Shown here one piece after another: positions 18,756-27,729 of a stretch of DNA of 64,000 nt. Made by a program: the position numbers and the translations under genes. Where the stretch lies: positions 496,001 to 560,000 of the forward strand of contig NZ_PCPG01000001.1 in NCBI RefSeq assembly GCF_002979655.1. The letters run 5' to 3'. How positions within the stretch are numbered: the stretch's first letter is position 1; every line of letters starts with the position of its first letter. The DNA is from Microbacterium sp. MYb45 (GTDB lineage Bacteria; Actinomycetota; Actinomycetes; Actinomycetales; Microbacteriaceae). The notes under the pieces are model-generated. The model was not told the DNA's origin. It ran no database searches and saw nothing but the letters and a program-made list of their open reading frames with translations.

Positions 18756-20309
18756 GTGTACAGAAGTAATCGGCGCGCGCGATCGCGCCGCGCATCCATC
18801 ACGTTCGTCGCCGCCGCTGCGGCGGCACTCACCGCTGTGGTCACGGGCGTGGGGGCCGGCGCAGCCATCGCTGCCGAGTACGACCATCCTGCGGCCATCG
18901 ATCCTGCGTCGATCACGGTGACCACCGTGGACGGCGATGAGACTCTGGCGCAGTTCGATCAGGTGCGCGTGGACGCGGACTGGTCGGTGCCGGATGGCGC
19001 TCTCGGCGGCGAGACGTTCGGGTTCACGCTTCCGCGTGAGTTCGCCCGAACCGGCCTGACATTCTCGGTCCCCTCGACCGAGGACCCGACGGAGATCGTG
19101 GCCGAATGCGCCGTCAGCAGCGACGCGGCACCGGTGGTGACCTGCACCCTCACCGACTACGTGAACGGACGCACGGGCGTCAACGGTTCGCTGTGGTTCC
19201 TGGCCAGCGCCGACGAGCAGACCTCAGAGACGACCGTGGAGTTCGTCGTCGACGGCAAGACCACGCGCGTCGACATCCCGGGCGGTGGGATCACGCCTCT
19301 TCCGCCTCTGCCCACGGAGCCTCAGAAGGTGTCATGGCAGACGGACGACGGCAGCATCGCGTGGCAGCTCGAGCTTCCGGGCGCGAGCTTTCCCGGCGTC
19401 GAGTCGATCGTCGTCGACGATGTGCTGACCGCGCCGAACGGTGAAGTCGCAGAGCATCACAACCGAGACGGCCAGCTCGCGGTCTGGAGCACCGACGCAG
19501 ACCAGCAGGACTACCGGACGATCACGAACTGGACCGGTGCCTGGAACGAGGGCGGCACGGCGTTCCACCTCGAGATCCCGGGTGCGATCGATCCCGCACG
19601 GACGTACTTCGTCAAGTACCTCACGGTACCGAGCACTCAGGCGGACGGGACCTCATTCAGCAATGTCGCCAATGTCAACGGAGTGGTGCTGCAGGACCGC
19701 GAGGTCTGGCAGGTCACGGGTGGCGGCACCGGAGACGGAACCGCCACCGGTGCGTTCACCCTGACCAAGGCTGTGGGCGGCTCCGGAGTGACGGATGTGC
19801 CGGCCAACGCCGAGTACACGGTCCGCTACAGCTACGGCGACCCGGTGGTGGAGAAGACCGTCGTGGTGACCGCGGGAGCGGCGACCGCACCCGTTCGCCT
19901 CCCCGCCGGCACCGTCGTCACGCTCGAGGAGCTGACGCCGCCCGCCGTCGACGGCATCGAATGGGGCACGCCGGTGTTCTCGGGCACCGGAGTGCGCGCG
20001 ACCGCGGACGGCGGGGCACAGATCACCGTCTACGGGGGTTCGACGCTCGCGATCACGCTCACCAACACCGCGACGGAGAAGCCGCCGGTGGTCCCGCCGA
20101 CCACGCCTCCCACGCCGGAGACGCCCGTGACGCCGCCGACCGATGTGACGCCTCCGATGGAGCTGCCGTTGACCGGCGATTCCCTCGCCACGACCGGTGG
20201 CGATGTGCCGGCGGTCATGCTCTGGGGTGCCGGCGCCGCGCTTCTGCTCGGCATCGCGCTGACCACTCTGGCTGCCGTGCGCGCTCGACGGCGCGAGCCC
20301 CAGGGCTGA
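18756..20309 (+). CDS. cell-wall-anchored surface protein with two sortase-type motifs
   Basis: This 517-residue secreted protein has an Arg-rich N-terminus and a signal peptide ending near AAIAAEY (about residue 40). An adhesin-like Ig/beta-sandwich N-terminal region (about 45-330) and a DUF5979/Cna-B-like repeat (about 335-435, GAFTLTKAVGGSG to ITLTNTATEK) follow, then a Pro/Thr stalk (about 440-468). The C-terminus has LPLTG (470-474) and LATTG (477-481), a hydrophobic helix and the positive tail RARRRE, a complete sorting signal. LAXTG is the type used by class E sortases in high-GC actinobacteria. The GTG start has GGGGAA upstream. No sortase gene is in the window, so anchoring must use a distant enzyme. 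Confidence 0.82.
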   Translation: MYRSNRRARSRRASITFVAAAAAALTAVVTGVGAGAAIAAEYDHPAAIDPASITVTTVDGDETLAQFDQVRVDADWSVPDGALGGETFGFTLPREFARTGLTFSVPSTEDPTEIVAECAVSSDAAPVVTCTLTDYVNGRTGVNGSLWFLASADEQTSETTVEFVVDGKTTRVDIPGGGITPLPPLPTEPQKVSWQTDDGSIAWQLELPGASFPGVESIVVDDVLTAPNGEVAEHHNRDGQLAVWSTDADQQDYRTITNWTGAWNEGGTAFHLEIPGAIDPARTYFVKYLTVPSTQADGTSFSNVANVNGVVLQDREVWQVTGGGTGDGTATGAFTLTKAVGGSGVTDVPANAEYTVRYSYGDPVVEKTVVVTAGAATAPVRLPAGTVVTLEELTPPAVDGIEWGTPVFSGTGVRATADGGAQITVYGGSTLAITLTNTATEKPPVVPPTTPPTPETPVTPPTDVTPPMELPLTGDSLATTGGDVPAVMLWGAGAALLLGIALTTLAAVRARRREPQG

Positions 20310-20319
20310 TCCTTGCATC

Positions 20320-20363
20320 GGGGTCGAGGTCGTCGGAGCACCTGCTTCGCGGTCTCGACCCCG
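20320..20363 (+). terminator. possible terminator between convergent genes
   Basis: CGGGGTCGAG (20320-20329) is the exact inverse of CTCGACCCCG (20354-20363). The 24-base loop and lack of a T-run make this a weak terminator candidate, but it sits right between the surface-protein stop and the convergent deacylase stop. Confidence 0.4.
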
Positions 20364-20421
20364 CCGCGTGCGTGGAGCGTCACGCGGCAGGAGACCGCCC
20401 TCCGGGAAGCTCAAGGCAATC

Positions 20422-20904
20422 TCAAGCCACGGCGATGACCGTGCCCCCGGTGATGAGGCGCAGCTGGTCGAACGTGAGCGGCATGACGGTGTGGGGGTGG
20501 CCGGCTGCGGCCCACAGCTCGTCATGTTCCTGGAGCGCGTCGTCGAGGAAGGTGCGCAGCGGCGCCGGATGCCCGGCCGGTGCGACGCCGCCGATGGCCT
20601 GGCCGGTCGCCGCGCGGACGACGGAGGCCGGCGCCATCGACACTTCCCGCGCACCGATGCTCGCGGTGAGTACGGCGAGGTCCGCGCGGTGGCCACCGCT
20701 GGTCATGACGAGAACCGGCTCTCCGTCAGCGATGAACACGAGGCTGTTCGCGATCGCGGCGACGTCGCATCCGATCGCCGCGGCCGCAGCCGCCGCGGTG
20801 CGCGCCGAGTCCGGCAGGACGCGGATGGTGGTGTCGACCCCTGCATCCACAAGGTGCTGCTGCACGAGTCTGCTGCGCTCGGGAAGGGGCGTTTCTTCGC
20901 TCAT
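20422..20904 (-). CDS. YbaK/EbsC-type aminoacyl-tRNA deacylase
   Basis: This 160-residue YbaK/ProX-fold protein is predicted to hydrolyse mischarged aminoacyl-tRNA in trans. Family landmarks are DSARTAAAAAAAIGC, IANSLVFIADGEPVLVM and the GQAIGGVAPAGHP loop with the conserved GG and HP. The usual substrate-pocket Lys of YbaK is replaced (IANSLVF), as in many actinobacterial YbaK-like proteins, so the mischarged species it edits is unknown. It has its own leaderless promoter and is convergent to the surface-protein gene. Confidence 0.82.
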   Translation of the reverse strand: MSEETPLPERSRLVQQHLVDAGVDTTIRVLPDSARTAAAAAAAIGCDVAAIANSLVFIADGEPVLVMTSGGHRADLAVLTASIGAREVSMAPASVVRAATGQAIGGVAPAGHPAPLRTFLDDALQEHDELWAAAGHPHTVMPLTFDQLRLITGGTVIAVA

Positions 20905-20910
20905 CGCCGC

Positions 20911-20916
20911 ACGATA
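20911..20916 (-). promoter_or_regulatory. -10 element of YbaK-like gene (leaderless)
   Basis: TATCGT on the minus strand ends exactly 6 bases before the ATG. Confidence 0.55.
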
Positions 20917-20978
20917 TCGGAGGGGGATGTCGGTGCCGGATCGGGCGTCAGCGGCCGATCCGGCACCGACATGACGCC

Positions 20979-22208
20979 TCAGGCGGCGTCGCCCACGAGG
21001 ATCGCCGCGGCATCCTCAGCGGCGGCGTCTTCAGGCTCGTCGTCGATGTGCGCGAGCACGCGCCGGCCGAGGAACACCGTCAGCGCTGCGATGAGGACAG
21101 ACGCCGCCGCGAACAGGTACGGCACTGTCGCGTTGAACGCGTGCCACAGGAGCGCCGCGATCGGAGGAGCCATCGCGCCACCGAGGAAACGCACCGCGGA
21201 GTAGGCGGAGGAGGCCACGGACCGGGGGAGGTCCGTGGCCTCCATGACCGCTTCGGTCAGCACGGTGTTCATCACGCCGAGCAGCAGACCGCCGATGACG
21301 ATACAGGTGACGAGGGCGGCCGCGTTCCCGACGACGAGCCCGGCGGCGACGAGGTCGAGCGCCAGCAGAGGGAGCACCACGAGGATGATCCGCGTGCGCG
21401 GCATGCGGCGCATCAGCACCGGCGCGACCCAGACGCTCGTGACCGCGAGAGCGACGCCCCAGCCGAAGAATGTGAACCCGATTCCCATCGCGCCGAAGCC
21501 CAGGGGGAACGGCGAGAACGCCAGCAGCACGAAGAAGCCGATGTTGTAGAACAGGGCGGCGACCGCGAGGATGGCGAGCGCGGGGCGCCGGAGGGCCGTG
21601 AACGGGGCCGAGAAGGGCACCGGGATCCGCTTCTCGCCCGGCCCGCGCAACAGTACGAGAACGGCGACGAAAGCGATCGCCATCAGCACGACGACGCCGA
21701 AGAACGGGCCGCGCCAGCTCTGCTCTCCGAGGATGCCACCGAGCAGCGGTCCGACCGCGATGCCGAGGCCGAGCGCGGCCTCGTACAGGATGATCGCGGC
21801 GCTGCTGCCGCCGGACGCCGACCCGACGATCGTCGCGAGGGCTGTCGAGATGAACAGCGCATTGCCGAGACCCCAGCCGGCACGGAAGCCGATGACGGCG
21901 TCGACGCTGCCGCTCAGAGCACACAAGAGTGCGAAGACGACGATGAGTGCGAGCCCGATGAGCAGCGTTGCCTTGGCGCCGATGCGGCTGGAGATCCAGC
22001 TGGTCACCAGCATCGCGAGGCCGGTCACCAGCAGGTAGCTGGTGAAGAGCAGTTCGGTCTCCACCGGTGACGCCTGAAGCGACTCCGCGATCGCGGGGAG
22101 GATCGGATCGACGAGCCCGATTCCCATGAAGGCGACGACGCATGCGAAGGCGACGGCCCAGACCTGCGCCGGCTGCTTCCACACCGAGGGGGTGGCGGTG
22201 GTGTTCAC
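20979..22208 (-). CDS. MFS drug/proton antiporter
   Basis: This 409-residue, 12-TM major facilitator of the 12-TM drug antiporter type has MGIGLVDPILPAIAESLQ in TM1, the motif-A loop SRIGAKATLLIG after TM2 and GIAVGPLLGG in TM5 (motif C-like). The GTG start overlaps the stop of the upstream marR gene by four bases (GTGA), so the pump is translated behind its regulator. The last about 25 residues are acidic (EDAAAEDAAA). The substrate is unknown; control by MarR suggests a toxic aromatic or drug. The divergent IclR side is unrelated. Confidence 0.86.
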   Translation of the reverse strand: MNTTATPSVWKQPAQVWAVAFACVVAFMGIGLVDPILPAIAESLQASPVETELLFTSYLLVTGLAMLVTSWISSRIGAKATLLIGLALIVVFALLCALSGSVDAVIGFRAGWGLGNALFISTALATIVGSASGGSSAAIILYEAALGLGIAVGPLLGGILGEQSWRGPFFGVVVLMAIAFVAVLVLLRGPGEKRIPVPFSAPFTALRRPALAILAVAALFYNIGFFVLLAFSPFPLGFGAMGIGFTFFGWGVALAVTSVWVAPVLMRRMPRTRIILVVLPLLALDLVAAGLVVGNAAALVTCIVIGGLLLGVMNTVLTEAVMEATDLPRSVASSAYSAVRFLGGAMAPPIAALLWHAFNATVPYLFAAASVLIAALTVFLGRRVLAHIDDEPEDAAAEDAAAILVGDAA

Positions 22209-22642
22209 CGAGATTCTCCTGTTCGTTCCGTGGCGGTGTGCGCGGCGAGGATCTCCGCCGCGCGGGTGAGAGCGGACCAGTCGTCGTCCTTCAGGGCGGC
22301 GAACCGCGGCGCGAGGATCTCGCGGAACTCCGCGCGCCAGGCCGCGACGGCGGCGGTGCCCTGAGGGGTGATGTCGACGACGGTCGCTCGCGAATCGTCC
22401 GGGTCGGGGGAGCGGAGCACGAGCCCCTCGCGCTCGAGCAGGCCGAGGAGGCGGGTCATGCCGGGTTGGGTGGTGCGCGCAGCGGCGGCCAGTTCGCCCA
22501 CGCGCCTGGCACCCTCCTGCTCGAGGAGACTCAGCACCCGCCACTGCGCGGCGGGCGCGTCGTTGCCGGCGTCCTGCGCCGCTATGCGACCCAGGGCGTA
22601 GCCGGAGAGCACCAGCGAAGCGATGACGTCCGTGCGATTCAT
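22205..22642 (-). CDS. MarR family transcriptional regulator
   Basis: This 145-residue winged-helix repressor has the typical MarR core: RVLSLLEQEGARRVGELAAA, TTQPGMTRLLGLLEREGLV and the wing SPDPDDSRATVVDITPQG. It precedes and overlaps the MFS gene, so it very likely represses both and is released by the pump's substrate. Its -10 hexamer TATACT lies 7 bases before the ATG, and a dyad covers the promoter and start codon, which fits direct autoregulation. Confidence 0.9.
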   Translation of the reverse strand: MNRTDVIASLVLSGYALGRIAAQDAGNDAPAAQWRVLSLLEQEGARRVGELAAAARTTQPGMTRLLGLLEREGLVLRSPDPDDSRATVVDITPQGTAAVAAWRAEFREILAPRFAALKDDDWSALTRAAEILAAHTATERTGESR

Positions 22643-22668
22643 ACCAAAGAGTATATATCGGATGGTAT
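22641..22668. promoter_or_regulatory. probable MarR operator over the marR promoter and start
   Basis: ATACCA and TGGTAT bound an imperfect 28-bp dyad whose centre is TATA-rich. It covers the -10 hexamer TATACT (22650-22655, minus strand) and the first bases of the marR ATG, so a bound dimer would block RNA polymerase. Confidence 0.6.
22650..22655 (-). promoter_or_regulatory. -10 element of marR-MFS operon (leaderless)
   Basis: TATACT on the minus strand, 7 bases before the ATG. It is the closest of the leaderless hexamers to the TATAAT consensus. Confidence 0.65.
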
Positions 22669-22678
22669 GTATGGAGGG

Positions 22679-23467
22679 TCAGCGCCGGGCGTTGGCTATC
22701 CTCGCCGAGAGCTGATGGGCGTGCGCCAGCAGGGTGCGACCGAGTTCCGCCATGCGATCCGGGCCGAAGCGGAACTCGACACCGGTCAGACTGAGGGCCC
22801 ACTCCGGGCGCCCGGATCGATCGAAGACGGCGGCGCCGATTCCCCAGCTGCCCTCGACGATCAGGCCCGGGTTGACGGCGTATCCGCGTTCCTTGGTCTC
22901 TGCCAATCGGGTGCGCAGCGCGCGCGGCCGGTGTGTCGGCCCCCATGCGCTCTCGAGGTCGGGATGCCGCTCCAGATATGCGTCCACATCATGGTCAGGG
23001 AGGAAGGCCAGGATCGCGAGACCCGCGCTCGCGACGCCGAGGGGGAACCTCACGCCCTCGCTCAAGACGAAGGAGCGGATGGGGAAGGATCCTTCCTCGC
23101 GAAGCAGACACACCGTCTCGTCCGCTCGTCGCACCGAGAAGAACGCGCTCTCCTCGGTCTTGACCGCCAGTGACCGGACGATGTCCCGCGCCAGGGTGGT
23201 CACGTCGTAGCGCGCAGCGGCGACCGAACCCATGAGGAACAGCTCGGGGCCGGGCATCCACCGGGTGCTGTCCGCGTCGCGGTCGACGAGCCCCTCGAGC
23301 TTGAGCGCGCTGAGGAGGCGATGCGTGGTCGAGCGTGACAGCTCAGCGCCCCGGGCGAGGTCCTGGAGGCTGGCGCCCTCCGCGCCGGCGGCGGTCACCA
23401 ACCGGAGCAGACGAGCCGCGCGAGCGATGGCCTGCGCGCCAGGGATGGAGCGGGCCGTGGATTCCAT
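22679..23467 (-). CDS. IclR family transcriptional regulator
   Basis: This 262-residue regulator has the N-terminal winged helix (ASLQDLARGAELSRSTTHRL, about residues 30-50) and the C-terminal GAF-like effector domain (from about 90), including GVRFPLGVASAGLAIL. It is divergent from a 3-oxoacid CoA-transferase and thiolase cluster. PcaR-type IclR proteins control beta-ketoadipate or acetoacetate catabolism in actinobacteria, so control of that cluster is likely. Start is the ATG with TAGCGT 7 bases upstream. Confidence 0.88.
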   Translation of the reverse strand: MESTARSIPGAQAIARAARLLRLVTAAGAEGASLQDLARGAELSRSTTHRLLSALKLEGLVDRDADSTRWMPGPELFLMGSVAAARYDVTTLARDIVRSLAVKTEESAFFSVRRADETVCLLREEGSFPIRSFVLSEGVRFPLGVASAGLAILAFLPDHDVDAYLERHPDLESAWGPTHRPRALRTRLAETKERGYAVNPGLIVEGSWGIGAAVFDRSGRPEWALSLTGVEFRFGPDRMAELGRTLLAHAHQLSARIANARR

Positions 23468-23474
23468 ATCGTGG

Positions 23475-23480
23475 ACGCTA
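23475..23480 (-). promoter_or_regulatory. -10 element of iclR-type gene (leaderless)
   Basis: TAGCGT on the minus strand ends 7 bases before the ATG. The inverted repeat CGCAA-N10-TTGCG (23500-23519) lies next to it in the divergent region and may be a regulator site. Confidence 0.5.
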
Positions 23481-23572
23481 CCTCCGTATCTGACCACATC
23501 GCAAGACGTGATCGTTGCGCCGGGGGCCGAAGAGCGGATGCTGGAGTGAGGCACGAATTCGAAGGAGCAGAC

Positions 23573-24346
23573 GTGATCGACAAGCAATGGGACTCGGCAG
23601 CGCACGCCGTGTCCGACATTCCCGACGGAGCCTCGTTGGCGGTCGGCGGGTTCGGGCTGTCCGGTAACCCGATCGCGCTCATCGAAGCTCTGCTGGCCCA
23701 GGGCACGAAAGATCTCAGCGTCGTGAGCAACAACTGCGGCGTGGACGACTGGGGACTCGGGGTGCTGCTCGCCGCGCAGCGCATCCGCAAGATGACATCG
23801 TCGTACGTGGGGGAGAACAAGGAGTTCGAGCGCCAATTCCTGAGCGGCGAACTCGAGCTCGAACTCACTCCCCAGGGAACGCTGGCCGAGAAGCTGCGGG
23901 CCGGTGGGTCGGGGATCGCGGCCTTCTACACGCAGACGGGTGTGGGCACCCAGGTCGCAGAAGGAGGGCTGCCCCGCCGATACAACGCGGACGGCACGAT
24001 CGCCGTCGCCTCCCCGGTGAAGGACGTCCGAACATTCGAGGTCGATGGCTCGCCGGCGGACTTCGTGCTCGAGGAGGCGATCACCACGGACTTCTCGCTC
24101 GTGCACGCTTCCCGCGGCGATCGCCACGGAAACCTCGTCTTCAACAAGGCGGCGCGCAACTTCAACCCGCTGGCCGCGATGGCCGGACGCACCTGCATCG
24201 CTCAGGTCGAACAGCTCGTGGAGCCGGGTGAGCTCGATCCGGACAGCATCCACCTTCCCGGCGTCTTCGTGCATCGCATCGTCGAGGTGGGCACGGACAT
24301 CCCCAAGCGCATCGAGCGGCGCACCGTCGCCGTGGAAGGAGCCTGA
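23573..24346 (+). CDS. 3-oxoacid CoA-transferase subunit A
   Basis: This 257-residue alpha subunit of a class I CoA-transferase carries the family pattern [16 protein letters not shown] near the N-terminus and [19 protein letters not shown] (about 105-123). With subunit B it moves CoA between succinyl-CoA and a 3-oxoacid (acetoacetate, or 3-oxoadipate in PcaIJ). The GTG start has GGAG upstream; an in-frame extension overlaps the divergent control region. The next gene starts two bases after the stop. Substrate cannot be fixed from sequence because both alternatives share the same neighbours. Confidence 0.9.
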   Translation: MIDKQWDSAAHAVSDIPDGASLAVGGFGLSGNPIALIEALLAQGTKDLSVVSNNCGVDDWGLGVLLAAQRIRKMTSSYVGENKEFERQFLSGELELELTPQGTLAEKLRAGGSGIAAFYTQTGVGTQVAEGGLPRRYNADGTIAVASPVKDVRTFEVDGSPADFVLEEAITTDFSLVHASRGDRHGNLVFNKAARNFNPLAAMAGRTCIAQVEQLVEPGELDPDSIHLPGVFVHRIVEVGTDIPKRIERRTVAVEGA

Positions 24347-24347
24347 G

Positions 24348-25016
24348 ATGGCACTCACACGAGACCAGATGGCGGCCCGCGCGGCAGCCGAGCTGGAGGA
24401 CGGTTCCTACGTCAATCTCGGAATCGGGTTGCCGACGCTCGTGCCCAACCACGTGCCGAGCGACGTCACGGTGGTGCTCCAATCCGAGAACGGGATTCTC
24501 GGCGTTGGGCCCTACCCGCACGAAGACGCCGTGGACCCCGACCTCATCAACGCGGGTAAAGAGACGGTCACGACCCTGCCCGGTGCGGCGTTCTTCGACT
24601 CGGCCACCAGCTTCGGGATGATCCGCGGCGGCAAGATCGATGCCGCGATCCTCGGCGCGATGCAGGTCTCGACAAGCGGGGATCTCGCGAACTGGATGAT
24701 CCCGGGCAAGATGGTGAAGGGCCCCGGCGGGGCAATGGATCTCGTGCACGGTGCTGCTCGGGTGATCGTGCTGATGGAGCACGTGGCCAGGGACGGATCG
24801 GCCAAGATCGTGGACGAGTGCTCGCTGCCGCTGACCGGTCGCGGAGTGGTCGACCGGATCATCACGGACCTGGCCGTGATCGACGTCACGCCCGAGGGGC
24901 TGACGCTCGTCGAGACGGCCCCGGGAGTCAGCGTGGACGAGGTCATCGCCGCGACCGAGCCGGCGCTCACCATCCATCCGGATCTCCTCCACGAAAGGAC
25001 CTCGCATCATGAATGA
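24348..25016 (+). CDS. 3-oxoacid CoA-transferase subunit B
   Basis: This 222-residue beta subunit carries the catalytic glutamate in the SENG motif ([13 protein letters not shown], about residues 45-57), which forms the enzyme-CoA thioester. Other landmarks are [16 protein letters not shown] and [15 protein letters not shown]. The ATG at 24348 follows GAGCCTGAG, so the subunits are tightly coupled. The stop overlaps the thiolase ATG by 8 bases. It pairs with subunit A to degrade acetoacetate or 3-oxoadipate to CoA thioesters that the thiolase cleaves. Confidence 0.93.
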   Translation: MALTRDQMAARAAAELEDGSYVNLGIGLPTLVPNHVPSDVTVVLQSENGILGVGPYPHEDAVDPDLINAGKETVTTLPGAAFFDSATSFGMIRGGKIDAAILGAMQVSTSGDLANWMIPGKMVKGPGGAMDLVHGAARVIVLMEHVARDGSAKIVDECSLPLTGRGVVDRIITDLAVIDVTPEGLTLVETAPGVSVDEVIAATEPALTIHPDLLHERTSHHE

Positions 25017-26193
25017 CAACGACATCGTCATCGTCGCCGCTGCTCGCACCCCGCAGGGGCGACTGAAGGGGCAGCTGGCGGCCTTCACCGCTCCTCAGCT
25101 CGGCTCTTTCGCCATCAGAGGCGCGCTGGAGCAGGGCGCCATCGATCCGGGTGACGTCGACGCGGTGATCGTCGGACAGGTGCTGGCGGCGGGCTCGGGT
25201 CAGAATGCTGCTCGGCAGGCAGCGATCGGCGCCGGGATCGGCTGGGACGTTCCCGCCCATTCCGTGAACAAGGTGTGTCTGTCGGGATTGACCGCGATCA
25301 TCGATGCCGTCCGGATGATCCGCACGGGCGACGCGTCCGTCGTCGTCGCCGCGGGGATGGAGTCGATGACGCGCGCACCGCACATGCTGATGGGATCCCG
25401 CGACGGCTGGACGTACGGCAGCGTCGAGGTGCTCGATCACATGGCCTACGACGGTCTGACCGACGCCTACGACCGCGAGAGCATGGGCGCGTCGACGGAG
25501 CGCCACAACGAGCGATACGAGCTCACCCGGGAGGCGCAGGATCGCGTGGCCGCACTGTCGCACCAACGAGCGGCCGCGGCGCAGGAAGCGGGAGTGTTCG
25601 AGGCCGAGATCGTCGCCGTCGCCGTGCCCCAGCGCCGGGGTGAGCCGGTTCGCGTGACGAAGGATGAAGGGGTGCGCCCCGATACCACCGTCGAAACTCT
25701 CGGCGGTCTGCGCGCGGCCTTCGCGGAGGGCGGATCGATCACGGCGGGGAACTCGTCACAGATCTCCGACGGCGCATCGGCCGTGGTCGTCACGACGCGG
25801 CGCGCGGCCGCAACCAAGGGCTGGTCGGTACTTGCCACCGTCGGCGCCAGCGGCCAGACAGCCGGTCCCGACAACTCATTGCAGGCCCAGCCGGCGCGCG
25901 CGATCGAGCGCGCGTGCGAGAAGCAGGGCATCGCCCCCTCGGACCTCGATCTCGTGGAGATCAACGAGGCGTTCGGTGCGGTCGTGGCCCGCTCGCAGGT
26001 CGAGCTCGGGTTGGACGAGGGCATCGTGAACGTCCACGGCGGAGGGATCGCGATCGGGCACCCGATCGGCGCATCCGGTAACCGACTCGTCGTGCACGTC
26101 GTCCACGAACTCGTGCGTCGCGGAGCGGGAACGGCTGCCGTGGGCCTGTGCGGCGGTGGCGGTCAGGGCGAGGCGCTGATCCTCACACGGTGA
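25009..26193 (+). CDS. acetyl-CoA C-acyltransferase (thiolase)
   Basis: This 394-residue thiolase has the acyl-binding Cys in [11 protein letters not shown] (about residue 87), the His of [14 protein letters not shown] (about 349) and the second active-site Cys in [10 protein letters not shown] (about 381). It would cleave acetoacetyl-CoA to two acetyl-CoA, or 3-oxoadipyl-CoA to succinyl-CoA and acetyl-CoA (PcaF), depending on the CoA-transferase substrate. The start overlaps subunit B, so the three genes form one operon. It is convergent to the small membrane protein at 26218. Confidence 0.93.
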   Translation: MNDNDIVIVAAARTPQGRLKGQLAAFTAPQLGSFAIRGALEQGAIDPGDVDAVIVGQVLAAGSGQNAARQAAIGAGIGWDVPAHSVNKVCLSGLTAIIDAVRMIRTGDASVVVAAGMESMTRAPHMLMGSRDGWTYGSVEVLDHMAYDGLTDAYDRESMGASTERHNERYELTREAQDRVAALSHQRAAAAQEAGVFEAEIVAVAVPQRRGEPVRVTKDEGVRPDTTVETLGGLRAAFAEGGSITAGNSSQISDGASAVVVTTRRAAATKGWSVLATVGASGQTAGPDNSLQAQPARAIERACEKQGIAPSDLDLVEINEAFGAVVARSQVELGLDEGIVNVHGGGIAIGHPIGASGNRLVVHVVHELVRRGAGTAAVGLCGGGGQGEALILTR

Positions 26194-26217
26194 ACGATGC
26201 GCTCGGGGCGCACGGTG

Positions 26218-26517
26218 TCAGTGCCGTGCGTCCTTGGCGTGATCCTGCGTGTCGGCGAGGGCCTTCTGCGAGCGGAACTGGAGTCGCTGGGCCTTCTTCG
26301 CCTTCTTGACCGACTGCGGCGAGTCGGCATCGACGAGCACACCGCGTCGTTCGCGGTTCATGTCGATCACTGCACCGACGGCGAGCGCCATCGTGATGCC
26401 CCAGCTCAGCCAGGACAGCAGGGAGCGCCAGGTGATCGGCTGCTCGCGGGTGCCGCGTAGCAGCGAGACTCCCGCAGAGATCGCAGCGACGAGTCCGGTG
26501 CTGAAGAGGTAGCGCAT
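26218..26517 (-). CDS. small membrane protein
   Basis: This 99-residue protein has two predicted membrane segments (LFSTGLVAAISAGVSLL and LLSWLSWGITMALAVGAVI) and a charged, Lys/Arg-rich cytoplasmic tail (KKAKKAQRLQFRSQKALA) that may be helical. I do not recognise the family. Its -10 hexamer TAGCGT overlaps the TAG stop of the upstream aminotransferase, and the ATG lies 6 bases after it. Function unknown. Confidence 0.7.
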   Translation of the reverse strand: MRYLFSTGLVAAISAGVSLLRGTREQPITWRSLLSWLSWGITMALAVGAVIDMNRERRGVLVDADSPQSVKKAKKAQRLQFRSQKALADTQDHAKDARH

Positions 26518-26523
26518 GCCCCC

Positions 26524-26529
26524 ACGCTA
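26524..26529 (-). promoter_or_regulatory. -10 element of small membrane protein, overlapping a stop codon (leaderless)
   Basis: TAGCGT on the minus strand ends exactly 6 bases before the ATG. Its first three bases are the TAG stop of the aminotransferase gene. Confidence 0.55.
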
Positions 26530-27729
26530 CCTTCCCGCACCCCAGGTCGTCCCGAGCCTTGACAAGCCCTCCCTGATCCTGTCAGGGGAGTATGTCGTGA
26601 AAGACAGGCGGAGCGTCCGCAGATCGGGCGTTCCCGCGTAGAACGAGGCACCGGGCACGTACGCGACATCGTTGGCCAGGGCGCGTCCGAGCGATTCGGC
26701 GGCATCCATACCCTCAGGCAGCCGTGCCCAGACGAACATGCCGCCGTCGGGACGGTTCCAGGTGCTGCCGGTCGGCAGAACGGTGGGCAGGGCGTCGAGC
26801 ATCGCGTCGCGCCGGGCGGAGTACGCCTCGCGGATGCGCGTGAGCGCGGGCTCCCCGCGGCCCGAGAGGAGGTAATGGGCGGCTGCTGCCTGGTCGATGG
26901 TGGAGGTGTGGAGGTCGGCGGCCTGCTTCGCGATCGTCACGGCGGGGCGGATATCAGCGGTCGTGCGGATCCATCCGATGCGCAGTCCCGGGGCGATCAC
27001 CTTCGAAAAGCTGCCGAGGCTGATCACGTGCTCCGGTGCGAGCTCGGCCAGTGAGGGGAGGGCCTCACCCGAATACCGCAGTTGGCGGTAGGGCTCGTCC
27101 TCGACGATGCGGAACCCCCGCCGCTGTGCGATGGCGGCGATGTGCCGACGGGCGTCGAGTCCGTGCGTGCGGCCGGTGGGGTTCTGGAAGGTGGGGACCG
27201 TGTAGAGGAACTTCGGGCTGTGCTCGGCGGCCAGCCGGTCCAGTGCTTCGAGATCCAGCTCGTCGCCGTCATAGGGGACGCCGATGACCCGCGCGCCGGC
27301 CAACGCGAAGGTCTGCAGCGCCGCGAGGTAGCACGGTTCCTCGACCAGGATCGTGTCGCCGGGATCGAGAAGCGTCGTCGAGATCAGGCCGAGCCCCTGC
27401 TGCGAACCCGTCGTGATGATGAGGTCGGATGCCGCGGTGGGCAATCCGTCCGCCGAGTAGCGCCGGGCGACTTCCTCCCGGAGCCGGGCGTCTCCCTCGG
27501 ACGTGGAGTACTGGAGCACAGAGGGGGAGTCGAGGACCGCGTCGAACGCCGCCCGGATGCCGGCGACGTCGAACAGCTCGGGCGCGGGGAGCCCGCCGGC
27601 GAACGAGATGACCTCCGGGCGCTCGGTCAGCGCGAGAAGGTCGCGCACCGGCGAGGTCTTGGCGTTTCCTGCGCGCTGCGAACGCGGAGGGAGGGTGAGT
27701 GCGGCGGCGGCATGCGGGGCAGTGGTCAA
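26527..27729 (-). CDS. PLP-dependent aminotransferase (class I, LysN/MocR-catalytic-domain type)
   Basis: This 400-residue fold-type I aminotransferase has the PLP lysine in SLGSFSKVIAPGLRIGWI and landmarks ISFAGGLPAPELFD and FQNPTGRT. It resembles 2-aminoadipate/branched-chain/aromatic aminotransferases that are close to the catalytic half of MocR regulators, but there is no DNA-binding domain. The start is TTG at 27729, chosen because a GAGGAAG sequence lies 8 bases upstream and the family begins just after it. Upstream in-frame sequence to 27975 has no family character. Its substrate is not evident; it is divergent from an MFS carrier at 27957. Confidence 0.82.
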   Translation of the reverse strand: MTTAPHAAAALTLPPRSQRAGNAKTSPVRDLLALTERPEVISFAGGLPAPELFDVAGIRAAFDAVLDSPSVLQYSTSEGDARLREEVARRYSADGLPTAASDLIITTGSQQGLGLISTTLLDPGDTILVEEPCYLAALQTFALAGARVIGVPYDGDELDLEALDRLAAEHSPKFLYTVPTFQNPTGRTHGLDARRHIAAIAQRRGFRIVEDEPYRQLRYSGEALPSLAELAPEHVISLGSFSKVIAPGLRIGWIRTTADIRPAVTIAKQAADLHTSTIDQAAAAHYLLSGRGEPALTRIREAYSARRDAMLDALPTVLPTGSTWNRPDGGMFVWARLPEGMDAAESLGRALANDVAYVPGASFYAGTPDLRTLRLSFTTYSPDRIREGLSRLGTTWGAGR

